Source of the DNA: Ferruginibacter paludis
GTDB taxonomy: Bacteria; Bacteroidota; Bacteroidia; Chitinophagales; Chitinophagaceae
Reading direction: 5' to 3'
DNA length: 64,000 nt
Assembly: GCF_030409685.1 (NCBI RefSeq)
Contig: NZ_JAUFQJ010000007.1
Location: 434,001 to 498,000, forward strand
A program made the position numbers and the translations under genes. Within the stretch, counting starts at the first letter, position 1, and each line of letters starts with the position of its first letter. Shown in pieces: positions 35,586 to 44,032 of the stretch. The notes beneath the pieces were generated by a model. It was not told the DNA's origin, ran no database searches, and was given only the letters and a program-made list of their open reading frames with translations.

Positions 35586-35792
35586 TTTGGCTAAAGCCTT
35601 TTTGATTTTATTTTAGTCCACAGGCTGAAGCCTATGGCAATTCATTTTATTTTGTCCACAGTTTAAAACCTGTGACAATTCACGAATTGGCTCCATGAAT
35701 TATCCTCCAGCTTTTGAAATTGCCTCCAGCTTTTTAATTGCCTCCAGCTTCAGCTGGAGGACAATTAAATTAATGTTATTGGCTTTAGCCAA
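35586..35792. repeat. REP-like palindrome cluster, left of the transposase
   Basis: Five palindromic motifs occur in 207 bases: GGCTAAAGCC (35589-35598), CCACAGGCTGAAGCCTATGG (35618-35637), CACAG..CTGTG (35657-35674), the perfect CCTCCAGCTTCAGCTGGAGG (35741-35760) preceded by two tandem half-copies CCTCCAGCTT (35704, 35723), and TTGGCTTTAGCCAA (35779-35792). The first 60 bases (35586-35645) are repeated in the same orientation at 36270-36329 on the other side of the transposase gene. Confidence 0.75.
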
Positions 35793-35802
35793 AACATAAT
35801 TC

Positions 35803-36243
35803 TCATTCATCTTGAAATTTTTGAAATCCATATTTAGTGAGGAACTCATCATACTCTTGCTGAAATGTCTTTTTCTTGTGATGTTCTTCCTGATTTTTTA
35901 TATAATTTCTCACTATGTTCAAGGCTGATTCAGAAACCGACACTGCAAAATATTCATCCTGCCATGCTAATTTTTCTGTAATAAAATGTTGTTTGTTAAA
36001 CCAAAATGCGGCTTCTCCTTTTATCAGCTGCATTATTTTGCTGATGGTCTGTTCAGTTCCCAGAGAAACTAAGCAGTGGCAATGATCAGTGTGTCCATTT
36101 ACAAAATCAATAAAAATGCCTTTTGCTTTTCCATTATCCCTGATGTGTTGCCACATGGCGTCTCTTATTGTTTTGTTTTCTAAATAAGGCACCCTGTCTT
36201 TTGTACTCCATACAAAATGAATGTAGACACTAACAAATGGCAT
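35803..36243 (-). CDS. IS200-like REP-associated tyrosine transposase (Y1, HUH)
   Basis: A 146-residue single-strand DNA transposase of the Y1_Tnp (PF01797) family. The HUH metal-binding motif is H54-C55-H56 in DHCHCLVSL, and the catalytic tyrosine is Y114 in RNYIKNQEEHHKK. The start PFVSVYIHFVWSTKDRVPYL is the family's first strand. The reading frame is complete and of normal length, so it may be active. Unlike an insertion sequence it lacks terminal repeats of its own but is embedded between clusters of REP-like palindromes, the arrangement known for REP-associated tyrosine transposases (RAYTs), which bind and cleave REP hairpins as single strands. No accessory tnpB is nearby. Confidence 0.88.
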   Translation of the reverse strand: MPFVSVYIHFVWSTKDRVPYLENKTIRDAMWQHIRDNGKAKGIFIDFVNGHTDHCHCLVSLGTEQTISKIMQLIKGEAAFWFNKQHFITEKLAWQDEYFAVSVSESALNIVRNYIKNQEEHHKKKTFQQEYDEFLTKYGFQKFQDE

Positions 36244-36269
36244 GTTATCTATTTTTTATTATTCATTTG

Positions 36270-36353
36270 TTTGGCTGAAGCCAATTTGATTTTATTTTTA
36301 TCCACAGGCTGAAGCCTGTGGCAATTCATTGATGATTGTTGGCTTTAGCCAAC
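36270..36353. repeat. REP-like palindrome cluster, right of the transposase
   Basis: Three palindromes in 84 bases: TTGGCTGAAGCCAA (36271-36284), the perfect-armed CCACAGGCTGAAGCCTGTGG (36302-36321) and GTTGGCTTTAGCCAAC (36338-36353). The first two, with the spacer TTTGATTTTATTTT and the trailing CAATTCATT, repeat the left-hand cluster in direct orientation with few differences. Confidence 0.75.
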
Positions 36354-36511
36354 ATACCACAATTTAATTATTTAGTATAAGGCTTCTGTCTGAATCATGT
36401 ACTTATTTATAGAGCAACACAACGATAGTTGCTTCGACCTGGTCAATAGTACTGCTCTAAATTTAGCGTTCTGCAAATGCCCTATTCTTTGATGAGAATC
36501 ATTTTAATACT

Positions 36512-37957
36512 TTAATTAAATCCCACTTTCCCTTTTACCGAGTCAAACAATTTCTTTGAATTATAACCAACACCGTTTTTAAACACATACTGCACTTTAC
36601 GGATATCACTGATATTCTTTGACGGATCGCCTTCAATCACTAACAGGTCAGCCGATTTTCCAATCTCAATAGTACCAACTGATTTATCAAACCCTAATGC
36701 AACGGAGCCATTTTGTGTCGCAATTTTAATCGCCTGCAAAGGAGTAAAGCCATCTGCTTCCACCAGTAATTCAATTGCCCGCCAGTTGCCGTAACCGGCC
36801 AAGGTTCCGCCATTACCGGTGGGGTCGGTACCCACCGTTAACAGGCCACCCATATCATTAAGGAGCTTTTCCATTTTGGCAGCTTTTGCAAATGCTTTAT
36901 CATAATCAGTTATGCCTTTAGCAGATTTGGTATTGACCAGTCTTTTTAAATAAAAGTCCCTTGTATCCGGTGACATGGCACTCACTGCATCTTCAACAGG
37001 CAACGGTTGCGTAGAGGTAGCGCCTTCAAATACAGCAAGCGAAGAAGTGATGCCTGTTTTTTTATCAATCAAGAATTGGATAAATTGTTTTACACTATCA
37101 CTTTGGATATCGAGGTTTCCCAATCCTTTGATGGCAGTGCCGGTTTCAGGCTTCTCATTTTCCTTTTTACCCGCAGCAAAATCGGTACTGACCATAAATC
37201 CATGTTCTAAATTATCCATGCCCAATAAAGCTGCTTCACGATACTTAACGATATCGAGATGGCCAGTGATTTTCAACTTTCTTTTATGCACTGCATCAAT
37301 AGCAGCTTTTAAAATTGGTTTATCAACCCCCATGTATGCTTTAAAAGAAGTGAAGCCCTGGTCGGCCCAATAGTTTACAAATGCTGCCGCTTCCTCCGGT
37401 GTTTTGTTTTCTTTCATTTGCGGGAAATTGGATGACTTACCCTGGATATAAGGTGCTGTAAGTTCCATTGACGGACCCGGTAATAAACCCAGGTCGATGT
37501 CTTTTTTTATGCGCAGGTCAGAATAAGGTTCAATGCTGCCGCAGGTTCTGATGGTGGTGGCGCCTGCTGCCAGGTACAAGCGGGGAAAGGTAAAAGGCAA
37601 TTGCTTTAAGTGGAGATAGCGGGTGCCGATGTCATGTGCTGATATGTACATGTGCTCATGGAGCATGACCAGGCCGGGCATGAGCGCTTTGCCATTTAAG
37701 TCGATGAGCTTTGCACCCTTTGGCAGTTGCAGTGTTGCATCATCACCCATCCATTTAATTTTACCATTGCTGATAATAACGGATTGATGCGGCTTTGCAT
37801 CATTGCCTTTGCCATCAATCAACAAAGCATTTTTAAACACCGTAACAGAGTCGTTGTACTCAATGTATTTTTTTGTTTCATCGCTGAATGTGGTTTGGGA
37901 GAATGCAGGCGCAATGAAAAATGAAACCAGGATAAAAGCAAGTAATATTCGTTTCAT
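36512..37957 (-). CDS. Exported amidohydrolase family protein
   Basis: A 481-residue metal-dependent amidohydrolase with signal peptide (VSFFIAPAFSQ). Superfamily residues: HxH in MLHEHMYISAH, a lysine in FKAYMG, histidines in KITGHLDI and NLEHGF, and the aspartate in TVGTDPTGNGG. The composite domain (GTIEIGKSADLLVIEGDPSKNI) closes the protein. It is only distantly like the amidohydrolase at 23773, with a longer central region (about 280-330). Substrate unknown; peptides or N-acyl amino acids are likely from context. It follows two NTF2-like genes on the same strand (8-base gap), so it is probably co-transcribed with them. Confidence 0.87.
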   Translation of the reverse strand: MKRILLAFILVSFFIAPAFSQTTFSDETKKYIEYNDSVTVFKNALLIDGKGNDAKPHQSVIISNGKIKWMGDDATLQLPKGAKLIDLNGKALMPGLVMLHEHMYISAHDIGTRYLHLKQLPFTFPRLYLAAGATTIRTCGSIEPYSDLRIKKDIDLGLLPGPSMELTAPYIQGKSSNFPQMKENKTPEEAAAFVNYWADQGFTSFKAYMGVDKPILKAAIDAVHKRKLKITGHLDIVKYREAALLGMDNLEHGFMVSTDFAAGKKENEKPETGTAIKGLGNLDIQSDSVKQFIQFLIDKKTGITSSLAVFEGATSTQPLPVEDAVSAMSPDTRDFYLKRLVNTKSAKGITDYDKAFAKAAKMEKLLNDMGGLLTVGTDPTGNGGTLAGYGNWRAIELLVEADGFTPLQAIKIATQNGSVALGFDKSVGTIEIGKSADLLVIEGDPSKNISDIRKVQYVFKNGVGYNSKKLFDSVKGKVGFN

Positions 37958-37965
37958 AAATTTTA

Positions 37966-38409
37966 TTAATTACGTTTGATCAATGATGAATGTAATACTT
38001 TGACTTTCCACTTGTTTCTCTCATTTACTACAATCACTGTTTCCAGCCATTTTACAGAAGTCTGTTTACCATCCTTTGTAATTTCAGAACTAAGATTGTA
38101 AGTTGTCCATGCTACGTTTTTATCAATGGTTGTGTTGATAAAGTCAAGGGTATCAATGCGCTTAAAATCGGTTGCTGTATTTAATGTAATTGCCCTGTTG
38201 ATAAGCGTATCCAGATTCCAGGCCATTCCATATTCATACAGGCTTATATCATCAGCACAATATTGTTTTAAGCTGACAGAGTCCCGGTTGGATAATGCGT
38301 CAAATAATTTGGTCACTGTTTGTTGCACTGCCTGCTGGGTTTGGTTTGATTGTGCCTGCAACAGCGCCGTAAATAAAATTGCAATTCCAAATAGTTGTAT
38401 TTTTTTCAT
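37966..38409 (-). CDS. Exported NTF2-like (DUF4440/SnoaL-type) protein A
   Basis: A 147-residue protein with signal peptide (ILFTALLQAQ). The remainder fits the NTF2-like cone fold: helices VQQTVTKLFDALSNRDSVSLKQYCADDI, then strands ending in RNKWKVKVLHSSLI. No catalytic residues can be named. The family includes small ligand-binding or isomerase-like proteins. It lies between a second NTF2-like gene and the amidohydrolase, with 8- and 23-base gaps. Confidence 0.75.
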   Translation of the reverse strand: MKKIQLFGIAILFTALLQAQSNQTQQAVQQTVTKLFDALSNRDSVSLKQYCADDISLYEYGMAWNLDTLINRAITLNTATDFKRIDTLDFINTTIDKNVAWTTYNLSSEITKDGKQTSVKWLETVIVVNERNKWKVKVLHSSLIKRN

Positions 38410-38432
38410 TGGTAAATCTGTATGACTGATTT

Positions 38433-38927
38433 TTAATTCACTTCTTCAGAATGTTTATCGACCATTATTTTTGAATAGTGACAACGAACGGGTTTCCATT
38501 GATTGCCAGTTTTCTTAAAAATCCAGGTTTCCCTATACCGTTCTTCCACTGTTTTATTATTGGGTAACGAAAAGATCACTTCATTCAAAATGCCGACTAC
38601 TGCCATGTTAGGGGAACCGGTAAATTCTATCTCCGATAACTTTCTTGTTCTTGGCCACCAGTTTTTTGTTTCTTTTATTATGGCAATCATTTCTTCCCGG
38701 TTAGTGGTTGCGCCGTTGTGATGAATGATTTTCATTGACGGATCCAATAGCTCATTCATCTTTTGCAAGTCCCGGTCATCAAACGATTTAAAGAACTCTT
38801 TTACAATTGTTACCACTTCTATTGAATCTGCATTTTTATCATGCTCATTGATTTTCACCGGCTGGCTATTTGTAGGGTTCGTACATCCAATTATTGCAAG
38901 CAGTAATAGGCATACATATTTTTTCAT
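38433..38927 (-). CDS. NTF2-like (DUF4440-type) lipoprotein B
   Basis: A 164-residue lipoprotein (lipobox LAIIGC, cysteine near 15). NTF2-like core: VVTIVKEFFKSFDDRDLQKMNELLDPSMKIIHHNGATTNREEMIAII and RETWIFKKTGNQWKPVRCHYS, typical of DUF4440. It is paired with a second NTF2-like protein downstream; they share only the fold, not close identity. It lies downstream of the fourth DUF1624-type gene (53 bases). Function unknown. Confidence 0.78.
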   Translation of the reverse strand: MKKYVCLLLLAIIGCTNPTNSQPVKINEHDKNADSIEVVTIVKEFFKSFDDRDLQKMNELLDPSMKIIHHNGATTNREEMIAIIKETKNWWPRTRKLSEIEFTGSPNMAVVGILNEVIFSLPNNKTVEERYRETWIFKKTGNQWKPVRCHYSKIMVDKHSEEVN

Positions 38928-38980
38928 CTTGTTTGTTTAATAAGTAAATGTCTTGGGGGCAATGTTTTTGTGATTATTTT

Positions 38981-40165
38981 TTACAAATAACTCAACCACC
39001 ATTTTTCTTTGTGCGCTTGTTTATACAACATGTATTTTTTACAAAATGGATACAGCAGTAAAACAACGCCGATCCAAACGAGGTATACTACCCAAAGCGG
39101 GTATCCATATGTTAAGAGTTGTTGGCTTTGAAATCCTTTAGCAGTTATAATCATGTCCTGCCAATGGCCGCCCGTAATCACCAGACCTATAACGGCAAAA
39201 ACATGAATCACTAACATGTGCAGGAAGTAATAGAACAAAGGTACACTTCCAAATACCAAAAAGAAATCAGTGACCTTGGTTTTGATGGTTTCAAAAGCAT
39301 ATAAAAACAATAGGGCAGGCCCAATCGTAATGCAGAGAAATAATAGCGAAGGAGGATATTTTGTCACCTTAAAAAATGACAGTATTGTTTTGGTACGGCT
39401 ATCCTGCACTGACCATGGCACTAAATCACCATACACATTCAAACCTCGTAAAACCAAAAATAAAACAAGCGACCCAAGGCCCAATCCCAGTAGCCATTTT
39501 TTGCGGAGTGTTGCATCAAAATCTTTCTGGTAAAATGTTCCAAATAAGTATCCCAGTGCCATCAGGCCAATCCAGGGAATAAGCGGATAGTGTAGAAAGA
39601 AGATATGGCCTGAACCTGATACCAGCACATTCTCATGATGTAAAACGTCCCAAACGATTGACTGGAAACTATGTCCCTGCACCACAATGCCATCGAGGGC
39701 ATTGTGCCCTGCAACCAGTAGCATTCCAATTGCTAAAATTATTTTCCGGGGAAGAAAGATGAGGATGGATAAGCATACCATGCTGCATCCGATCGCCCAA
39801 ATAACCTGGAAAATATGTATGCTGTAGGTGATATCGAAAGTCCAGATAAAATTGTTGATTATTGTTTCAAGAAAAATAAGCCAGATACCCCTGGTGAAAA
39901 GAAATTTAAACAGCTGTTTTTTTGATTTATTGCTTCCATAAAGAAACGCAGACGTACCAGACAGGAATACAAAAACAGGAGCACAAAAATTGGTAATAAA
40001 ACGGGTAAAGAAAAGGATAGGGGTGGTGGTTTTTAAATCTGTCGGGTCACCAAAAATGGAACCATAGTGAAAATAATCTCTTACATGGTCTAGTGCCATA
40101 ATAGCCATTACCACCCCCCTTAAAATATCTATAGATTCTATTCTTGCTTTTGCAATTGCTTTCAT
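38981..40165 (-). CDS. DUF1624/HGSNAT-like polytopic membrane protein (paralogue 4)
   Basis: A 394-residue membrane protein with the same plan as the three copies further left: RIESIDILRGVVMAIMALDHVRDYFHYGSIFGDPTDL at the start, TRFITNFCAPVFVFLSGTSAFLYG, SGHIFFLHYPLIPWIGLMALGYLFG in the middle, and a tail CKKYMLYKQAHKEKWWLSYL in which the usual DRYK is changed to MLYK. It lacks the glutamine-proline N-terminus of copies 1 and 3. It lies 38 bases downstream of an intradiol dioxygenase gene and upstream of two NTF2-like genes, so it probably belongs to that transcript. Likely membrane acyltransferase-like; acceptor unknown. Confidence 0.85.
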   Translation of the reverse strand: MKAIAKARIESIDILRGVVMAIMALDHVRDYFHYGSIFGDPTDLKTTTPILFFTRFITNFCAPVFVFLSGTSAFLYGSNKSKKQLFKFLFTRGIWLIFLETIINNFIWTFDITYSIHIFQVIWAIGCSMVCLSILIFLPRKIILAIGMLLVAGHNALDGIVVQGHSFQSIVWDVLHHENVLVSGSGHIFFLHYPLIPWIGLMALGYLFGTFYQKDFDATLRKKWLLGLGLGSLVLFLVLRGLNVYGDLVPWSVQDSRTKTILSFFKVTKYPPSLLFLCITIGPALLFLYAFETIKTKVTDFFLVFGSVPLFYYFLHMLVIHVFAVIGLVITGGHWQDMIITAKGFQSQQLLTYGYPLWVVYLVWIGVVLLLYPFCKKYMLYKQAHKEKWWLSYL

Positions 40166-40203
40166 AGTCTGACTGGCTGCTTCTAGTTTTTTGAAATATT
40201 TTA

Positions 40204-41091
40204 TTAATTGTATTTTAAAACTTTTGTGCCATACATAGTCTTATCAATTGTTCGCTGTATAGCTACTTTTACAGTTCCGTCTTTTTGCAATTCAAAAGTT
40301 GCTTTGGGATAACCGATTCCCGCTTCAAAGGTGTTATTGCCAATGTATTTTAAAGCAGCCCTTAATTGCCCGTTACTTTTCATAAAAAGCAAGTCATCAT
40401 TTTTAATGAACTCTACTGTATTATTATCTCCAATATCAAAGAGGCCGGTAACCTTTTCATACACTTTTTTATCCAACGGAATTTCTTTACGCATGGTCAC
40501 ATTGAAAACAACTTCGCTTTGGCCTGCTTTGTTGGTAGCAATATCCAGTATCCTGTTTACTGCCTGCGGAGCAGACGCCCATTTATCGGTTTCAACATAT
40601 TTGCCTCCTTTGAAATAGATTTGAGTGATAAGGTCTTGCTGACCGGGCACTGAAACCCGCATGTGAATGTGCGCAGGTCGCCAGGAGGATTCATCTTTAG
40701 GATCGGCTTTATAGGGCACGGGCAAAATCGTTGTAAATGCGTATTTGCCATCTGTAGTTGTTTTTTGTCCGCCACGATAATGGTAAGCTTCAGAAGTATT
40801 GTCGTATACTTCGTTTTCATCGCAATGCCAGATTTCAACCAATGCATTGCTGACAGGCGTTTTGCCATCTTCTTTAAAAATGCTTCCTTTTAAAACAACA
40901 GGTGTTCCTTTTGAACCCCGCAGGATAAGGTTGGTTTTCAATGGAGCACCCGGTCTGTAAAACGGACCAAGAATATCAGTAGTTGTTGGCGTGTCGCCTT
41001 CATAGTTTTTTCCATTCCAGAACAGGCTGCCAAATGCGCTGATGCTGAGTGCCGTCAAAGACGAATGCTTGATAAATGTTCTGCGTTGCAT
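40204..41091 (-). CDS. Exported intradiol ring-cleavage dioxygenase-like protein (copy 1)
   Basis: A 295-residue protein with a Tat-like start (MQRRTFIKHSSLTALSISAFG). The intradiol dioxygenase core covers about 40-200: TDILGPFYRPGAP, LVEIWHCDENEVYDN, YHYRG, TTILPVPY and RPAHIHMRV, holding the expected Fe(III) ligands (two tyrosines and the His-x-His pair). About 90 extra C-terminal residues form a separate beta-rich module. Family members cleave catechols; exported copies are common in soil Bacteroidota without clear pathways. A second copy is at 45224-46120. It precedes DUF1624-type paralogue 4. Confidence 0.87.
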   Translation of the reverse strand: MQRRTFIKHSSLTALSISAFGSLFWNGKNYEGDTPTTTDILGPFYRPGAPLKTNLILRGSKGTPVVLKGSIFKEDGKTPVSNALVEIWHCDENEVYDNTSEAYHYRGGQKTTTDGKYAFTTILPVPYKADPKDESSWRPAHIHMRVSVPGQQDLITQIYFKGGKYVETDKWASAPQAVNRILDIATNKAGQSEVVFNVTMRKEIPLDKKVYEKVTGLFDIGDNNTVEFIKNDDLLFMKSNGQLRAALKYIGNNTFEAGIGYPKATFELQKDGTVKVAIQRTIDKTMYGTKVLKYN

Positions 41092-41505
41092 GATGTTTGG
41101 TTTTGGTTGGTTGTTGAATGTGCTTTTGCTGTTTTATTCGCTAAGTGTTGTATCAATGTGTTTATTTAAACATGGTTTTATTTCATTCGTTCGTCTAAAA
41201 ATTAAAGCATCATTTAATTGGGTGCTTCTTTTCAACATGTTGACTTCGCCTCCGCAGCCGGCGTGGCTGCGTAACTGGAACGCTGCTGCTTTTGCTTCTT
41301 TCAAAAAAATATGCTGCGCATTTTTTTGAATTCCGGCAAGCCGGAACCGAACCAAAAGAGGCAGCTTATCCAGTTACTGTTTTAAATTCGAAACAGGGCT
41401 CGTGGACTTCACGCTTTTTTGCAAAGTATTAGTAACAATATAAATTTTAAATCGATTAAATAAACGACCTTGAATGTTGTATGTCTATTGTTTGTGTACG
41501 GGTTT
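41092..41505. repeat. Nested palindromic element in a non-coding gap
   Basis: The gap holds a structured segment at 41254-41377: a hairpin GCAGCC/GGCTGC (41254-41270); an outer pair GTAACTGG (41271-41278) with CCAGTTAC (41370-41377); a longer imperfect pair 41282-41298 with 41349-41365 (14 of 17 positions match); an inner pair TCAAAAAAAT/ATTTTTTTGA (41301-41329); and a perfect TTCCGGC-AA-GCCGGAA (41331-41346). Together they fold as one stem carrying two side hairpins. The rest of the gap shows no gene; a weak stem AAGCA/TGCTT followed on the minus strand by a T-rich stretch lies near 41205-41227. Confidence 0.65.
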
Positions 41506-43017
41506 TTACTTTTTTAATTTGGCTTCTTCATCAGCAAGATATTGTAAATAATTGCAGTAAATCAATTGACCCCTACGTACACTGGATATCCTGAAAAACT
41601 CATTGGCTGCATGCCATTTTTCATCGCTTAATTCAAAGCCCAACGGATAGGCATTCAGCCCTAAAATTTCCTTGATAGATAACAGCGATCCAACACTGCC
41701 CCCGGTGGCCAATTGCAAAGGTTGTTTGCCGTAAATTGTTGATAACACATCAGAGATATACCGGTATTCTTTTGTGTCAGCAGGCAATTGCATCGGGCTT
41801 GCATAGCCTTTGCCAAATTTGTATGTAACCGTAGCGCCTGGCGGACAATTTTTGTTGATGTGCTTTACGATTAAATCAATAATTTCCTTTCCGTTTTGAT
41901 TGCTTACCAGGCGGCAGGTTATTCTCGCCATCGCATTGCCGGGAATAATATTGGAGTGGCCTTCTGCCGCAGTATAACCGCCCTGCATGCCCACAATTTC
42001 CAGCGTGGGACGAAACCAGATTCTTTCCAACGGCGAAAAACTGGTGTCTCCTGCTTCGGCTGTAGTGCCTAATATTTTCATGTCCGTTGCGGGATCATAA
42101 GGTATTTTTTTGATCATCTCTTTTTGCTGAGGAGATACAGGTACAACCTTATCATAAAACCCTTCCACGGCCACATTACCCTTGTTGTCATAAAAAGAAC
42201 TGATAATCTGGGACAGGATCAAAACCGCATTGGGTGTCTTGCCACCAAACTCTCCCGAATGCGCATCAGTATTAGCTGTTTTAATGCTGAATTCCATTTG
42301 CGCTGCGCCGCGTAAACTAACTGTCATCGCAGGATTGTTTTCATCAATCTGGCCGTCATCCGCGTTCAATGCGAAATCAGCTTTCAGCAAGTCTTTATTT
42401 TTTATAAGAAAATCTTTAAAGTAGGGGCTGCCCACTTCTTCATTTCCTTCAAACATAAATTTTACATTCACCGGTAATTTTCCGTTGGTGCTCAACATGG
42501 CTTCCACCGCCCAGATGGTTGTCATCACACCACTTTTGTCATCGCTGGCACCGCGGCCAAATATTTTTCCATCTTTAATAACCGGTGCAAAAGGAGGGTT
42601 GTCCCATTCTGATTCTTTTACCGGCTGCACATCATAATGCGCATAAATTAACACCGTTGGTTTGCCAGGCGCTTTATCCCAGCTGCCATATACTACCGGG
42701 TTCCCATCTGTGGGTATTAGTTGCGTGGTGGGGATACCAATGGCTCTTAATTTATTTTGTATCCATGCTGCTGCTTTTTCTACATCAGGCTTATTGGATG
42801 GGATAGATGATATACTTGGAATAGATACCAACTCAACAAATTCTTTCAGGTGTGCATCCATGTTGTCGTCAATGTATTTTTCATACAGAGGCATCGCTGG
42901 TTTTACCTTCTCTTTTTTTGCATTTTTTGTTACTGTATTTTGTGCCATTAAATGGGTGCTGATAAATGAACTTAACACTGTTAAGAAGATCAGCGTTGTG
43001 AATGTTAGTTTCGTCAT
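41506..43017 (-). CDS. Exported M20 dipeptidase (CNDP/Dug1-like)
   Basis: A 503-residue di-zinc dipeptidase. I use the ATG at 43017, which starts a signal peptide (TTLIFLTVLSSFISTHLMAQ); the upstream in-frame start adds unlike residues. Motifs: LIYAHYDVQPVKESEWDNPPF (first metal His/Asp), GRGASDDKSGVMTTIWAVEAM (bridging Asp), FMFEGNEEVGSPYF (catalytic and metal Glu), ALNADDG, the lid domain with DAHSGEFGGKTPNAV, and the C-terminal GLNAYPLGFELSDEKWHAANEFF (metal His). Family members hydrolyse a range of dipeptides including those with modified residues. It lies upstream of the palindromic element and the dioxygenase gene. Confidence 0.92.
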   Translation of the reverse strand: MTKLTFTTLIFLTVLSSFISTHLMAQNTVTKNAKKEKVKPAMPLYEKYIDDNMDAHLKEFVELVSIPSISSIPSNKPDVEKAAAWIQNKLRAIGIPTTQLIPTDGNPVVYGSWDKAPGKPTVLIYAHYDVQPVKESEWDNPPFAPVIKDGKIFGRGASDDKSGVMTTIWAVEAMLSTNGKLPVNVKFMFEGNEEVGSPYFKDFLIKNKDLLKADFALNADDGQIDENNPAMTVSLRGAAQMEFSIKTANTDAHSGEFGGKTPNAVLILSQIISSFYDNKGNVAVEGFYDKVVPVSPQQKEMIKKIPYDPATDMKILGTTAEAGDTSFSPLERIWFRPTLEIVGMQGGYTAAEGHSNIIPGNAMARITCRLVSNQNGKEIIDLIVKHINKNCPPGATVTYKFGKGYASPMQLPADTKEYRYISDVLSTIYGKQPLQLATGGSVGSLLSIKEILGLNAYPLGFELSDEKWHAANEFFRISSVRRGQLIYCNYLQYLADEEAKLKK

Positions 43018-43110
43018 CTTTTTTTTTGTTGCAACATAAAGAAATAGTGAAAGTGCCTGCGGATTATGCAAGCACCTTTATAAAAGAATTTTAAATTAGA
43101 TTTTAAACCG

Positions 43111-43973
43111 CTATTGCTCCGGTCTTGCATTCAGACCAAAAGTATTTTGTACTGCATTATAATAATCTTCATCCGTGGCTGCATTCCAATCCACATATTG
43201 TTCATCTGTCATTGAAGCCCGCCATTGCAAAAAAGGTATTGCATCGGGCCCAACCGGGTGGCGCAATTGCCAGCTGTTGCTTTCAGCAATTTCCAATATC
43301 TTTTCTGCAACCATAGATGGTTGTGTAGGTGTTTAAGTGAAGCGGCAAACAAGCCTGCAAAACGTTTCGATTGCGGATATATTGAAGCTTCGTTTATACT
43401 GATGTCATTCGCCATTTGTGTATTGATAATGCCCGGTTCTACAATGGCTACCCGTATATTATGTGGTTTTACTTCCTGTGCCAGTGATTCACTAACAGCC
43501 TCCAGCGCAAATTTACTGGCAGAATAAGGGCCTAAGGGTGTGTTGGCAATTTTACCCGCAATGCTCGTTACATTAATGATACAGCCATTCCTGTTTTTAC
43601 GCATCAATGGCAATAAAGCCTTTGTGCATCTGAGCACCCCAAAGTAATTTGTTTCCATCACATCTTTAAAATTGGCCATTGTCAGTTCTTCAATGGAGCC
43701 ATGTCGCTCAATGCCTGCATTATTTACCAGTACATCAATTGATCCATTCTCACTGAGTATGCCGTCTATACATTGTTTAACTGATGCATCAGAATTCACG
43801 TCCATCGCAGCAATGGTTATTGGTAAAGCCTCGTCTTTAATTTGTTGCTTAAAAGCATTCGCACTTTGCGGACTGCGCATGGTGGCAAAAACGTTATAAC
43901 CGGCCCGCGCAAAGGCAAGTGCTGTTTCGAGGCCAATTCCTTTACTGGTGCCTGTAATAATTACTGATTTCAT
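43111..43973 (-). pseudogene. SDR family oxidoreductase, frameshifted near 43328-43331
   Basis: Classical short-chain dehydrogenase: SVIITGTSKGIGLETALAFARAG (TGxxxGIG cofactor motif), VLVNNAGIERHG (NNAG), INVTSIAGK (catalytic Ser) and GPYSASKFALEAVS (YxxxK). The frame opened at 43973 is in register to L213-K214-H215 and then runs into unrelated sequence to 43209. The expected C-terminal part is in another frame (PTQPSMVAEKILEI ... HPVGPDAIPFLQWRASMTDEQ, ending 43111). Adding one C at CACC in the minus strand (43328-43331) restores one reading of about 287 residues. So a single-base deletion or a sequencing error broke the gene. The catalytic half is intact. Confidence 0.8.
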
Positions 43974-44032
43974 TTTCTAAAGTTTTAGCAGTGATTAATT
44001 TCTTGTTTATTAAAAAAAAGATACGGGTGACG

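Noticed and set aside
36244..36511. Possibility that the IS200-like gene belongs to a complete IS200/IS605 element
   Set aside because: No tnpB and no asymmetric end hairpins of an IS605 type were found; the flanks are REP-like direct repeats instead.
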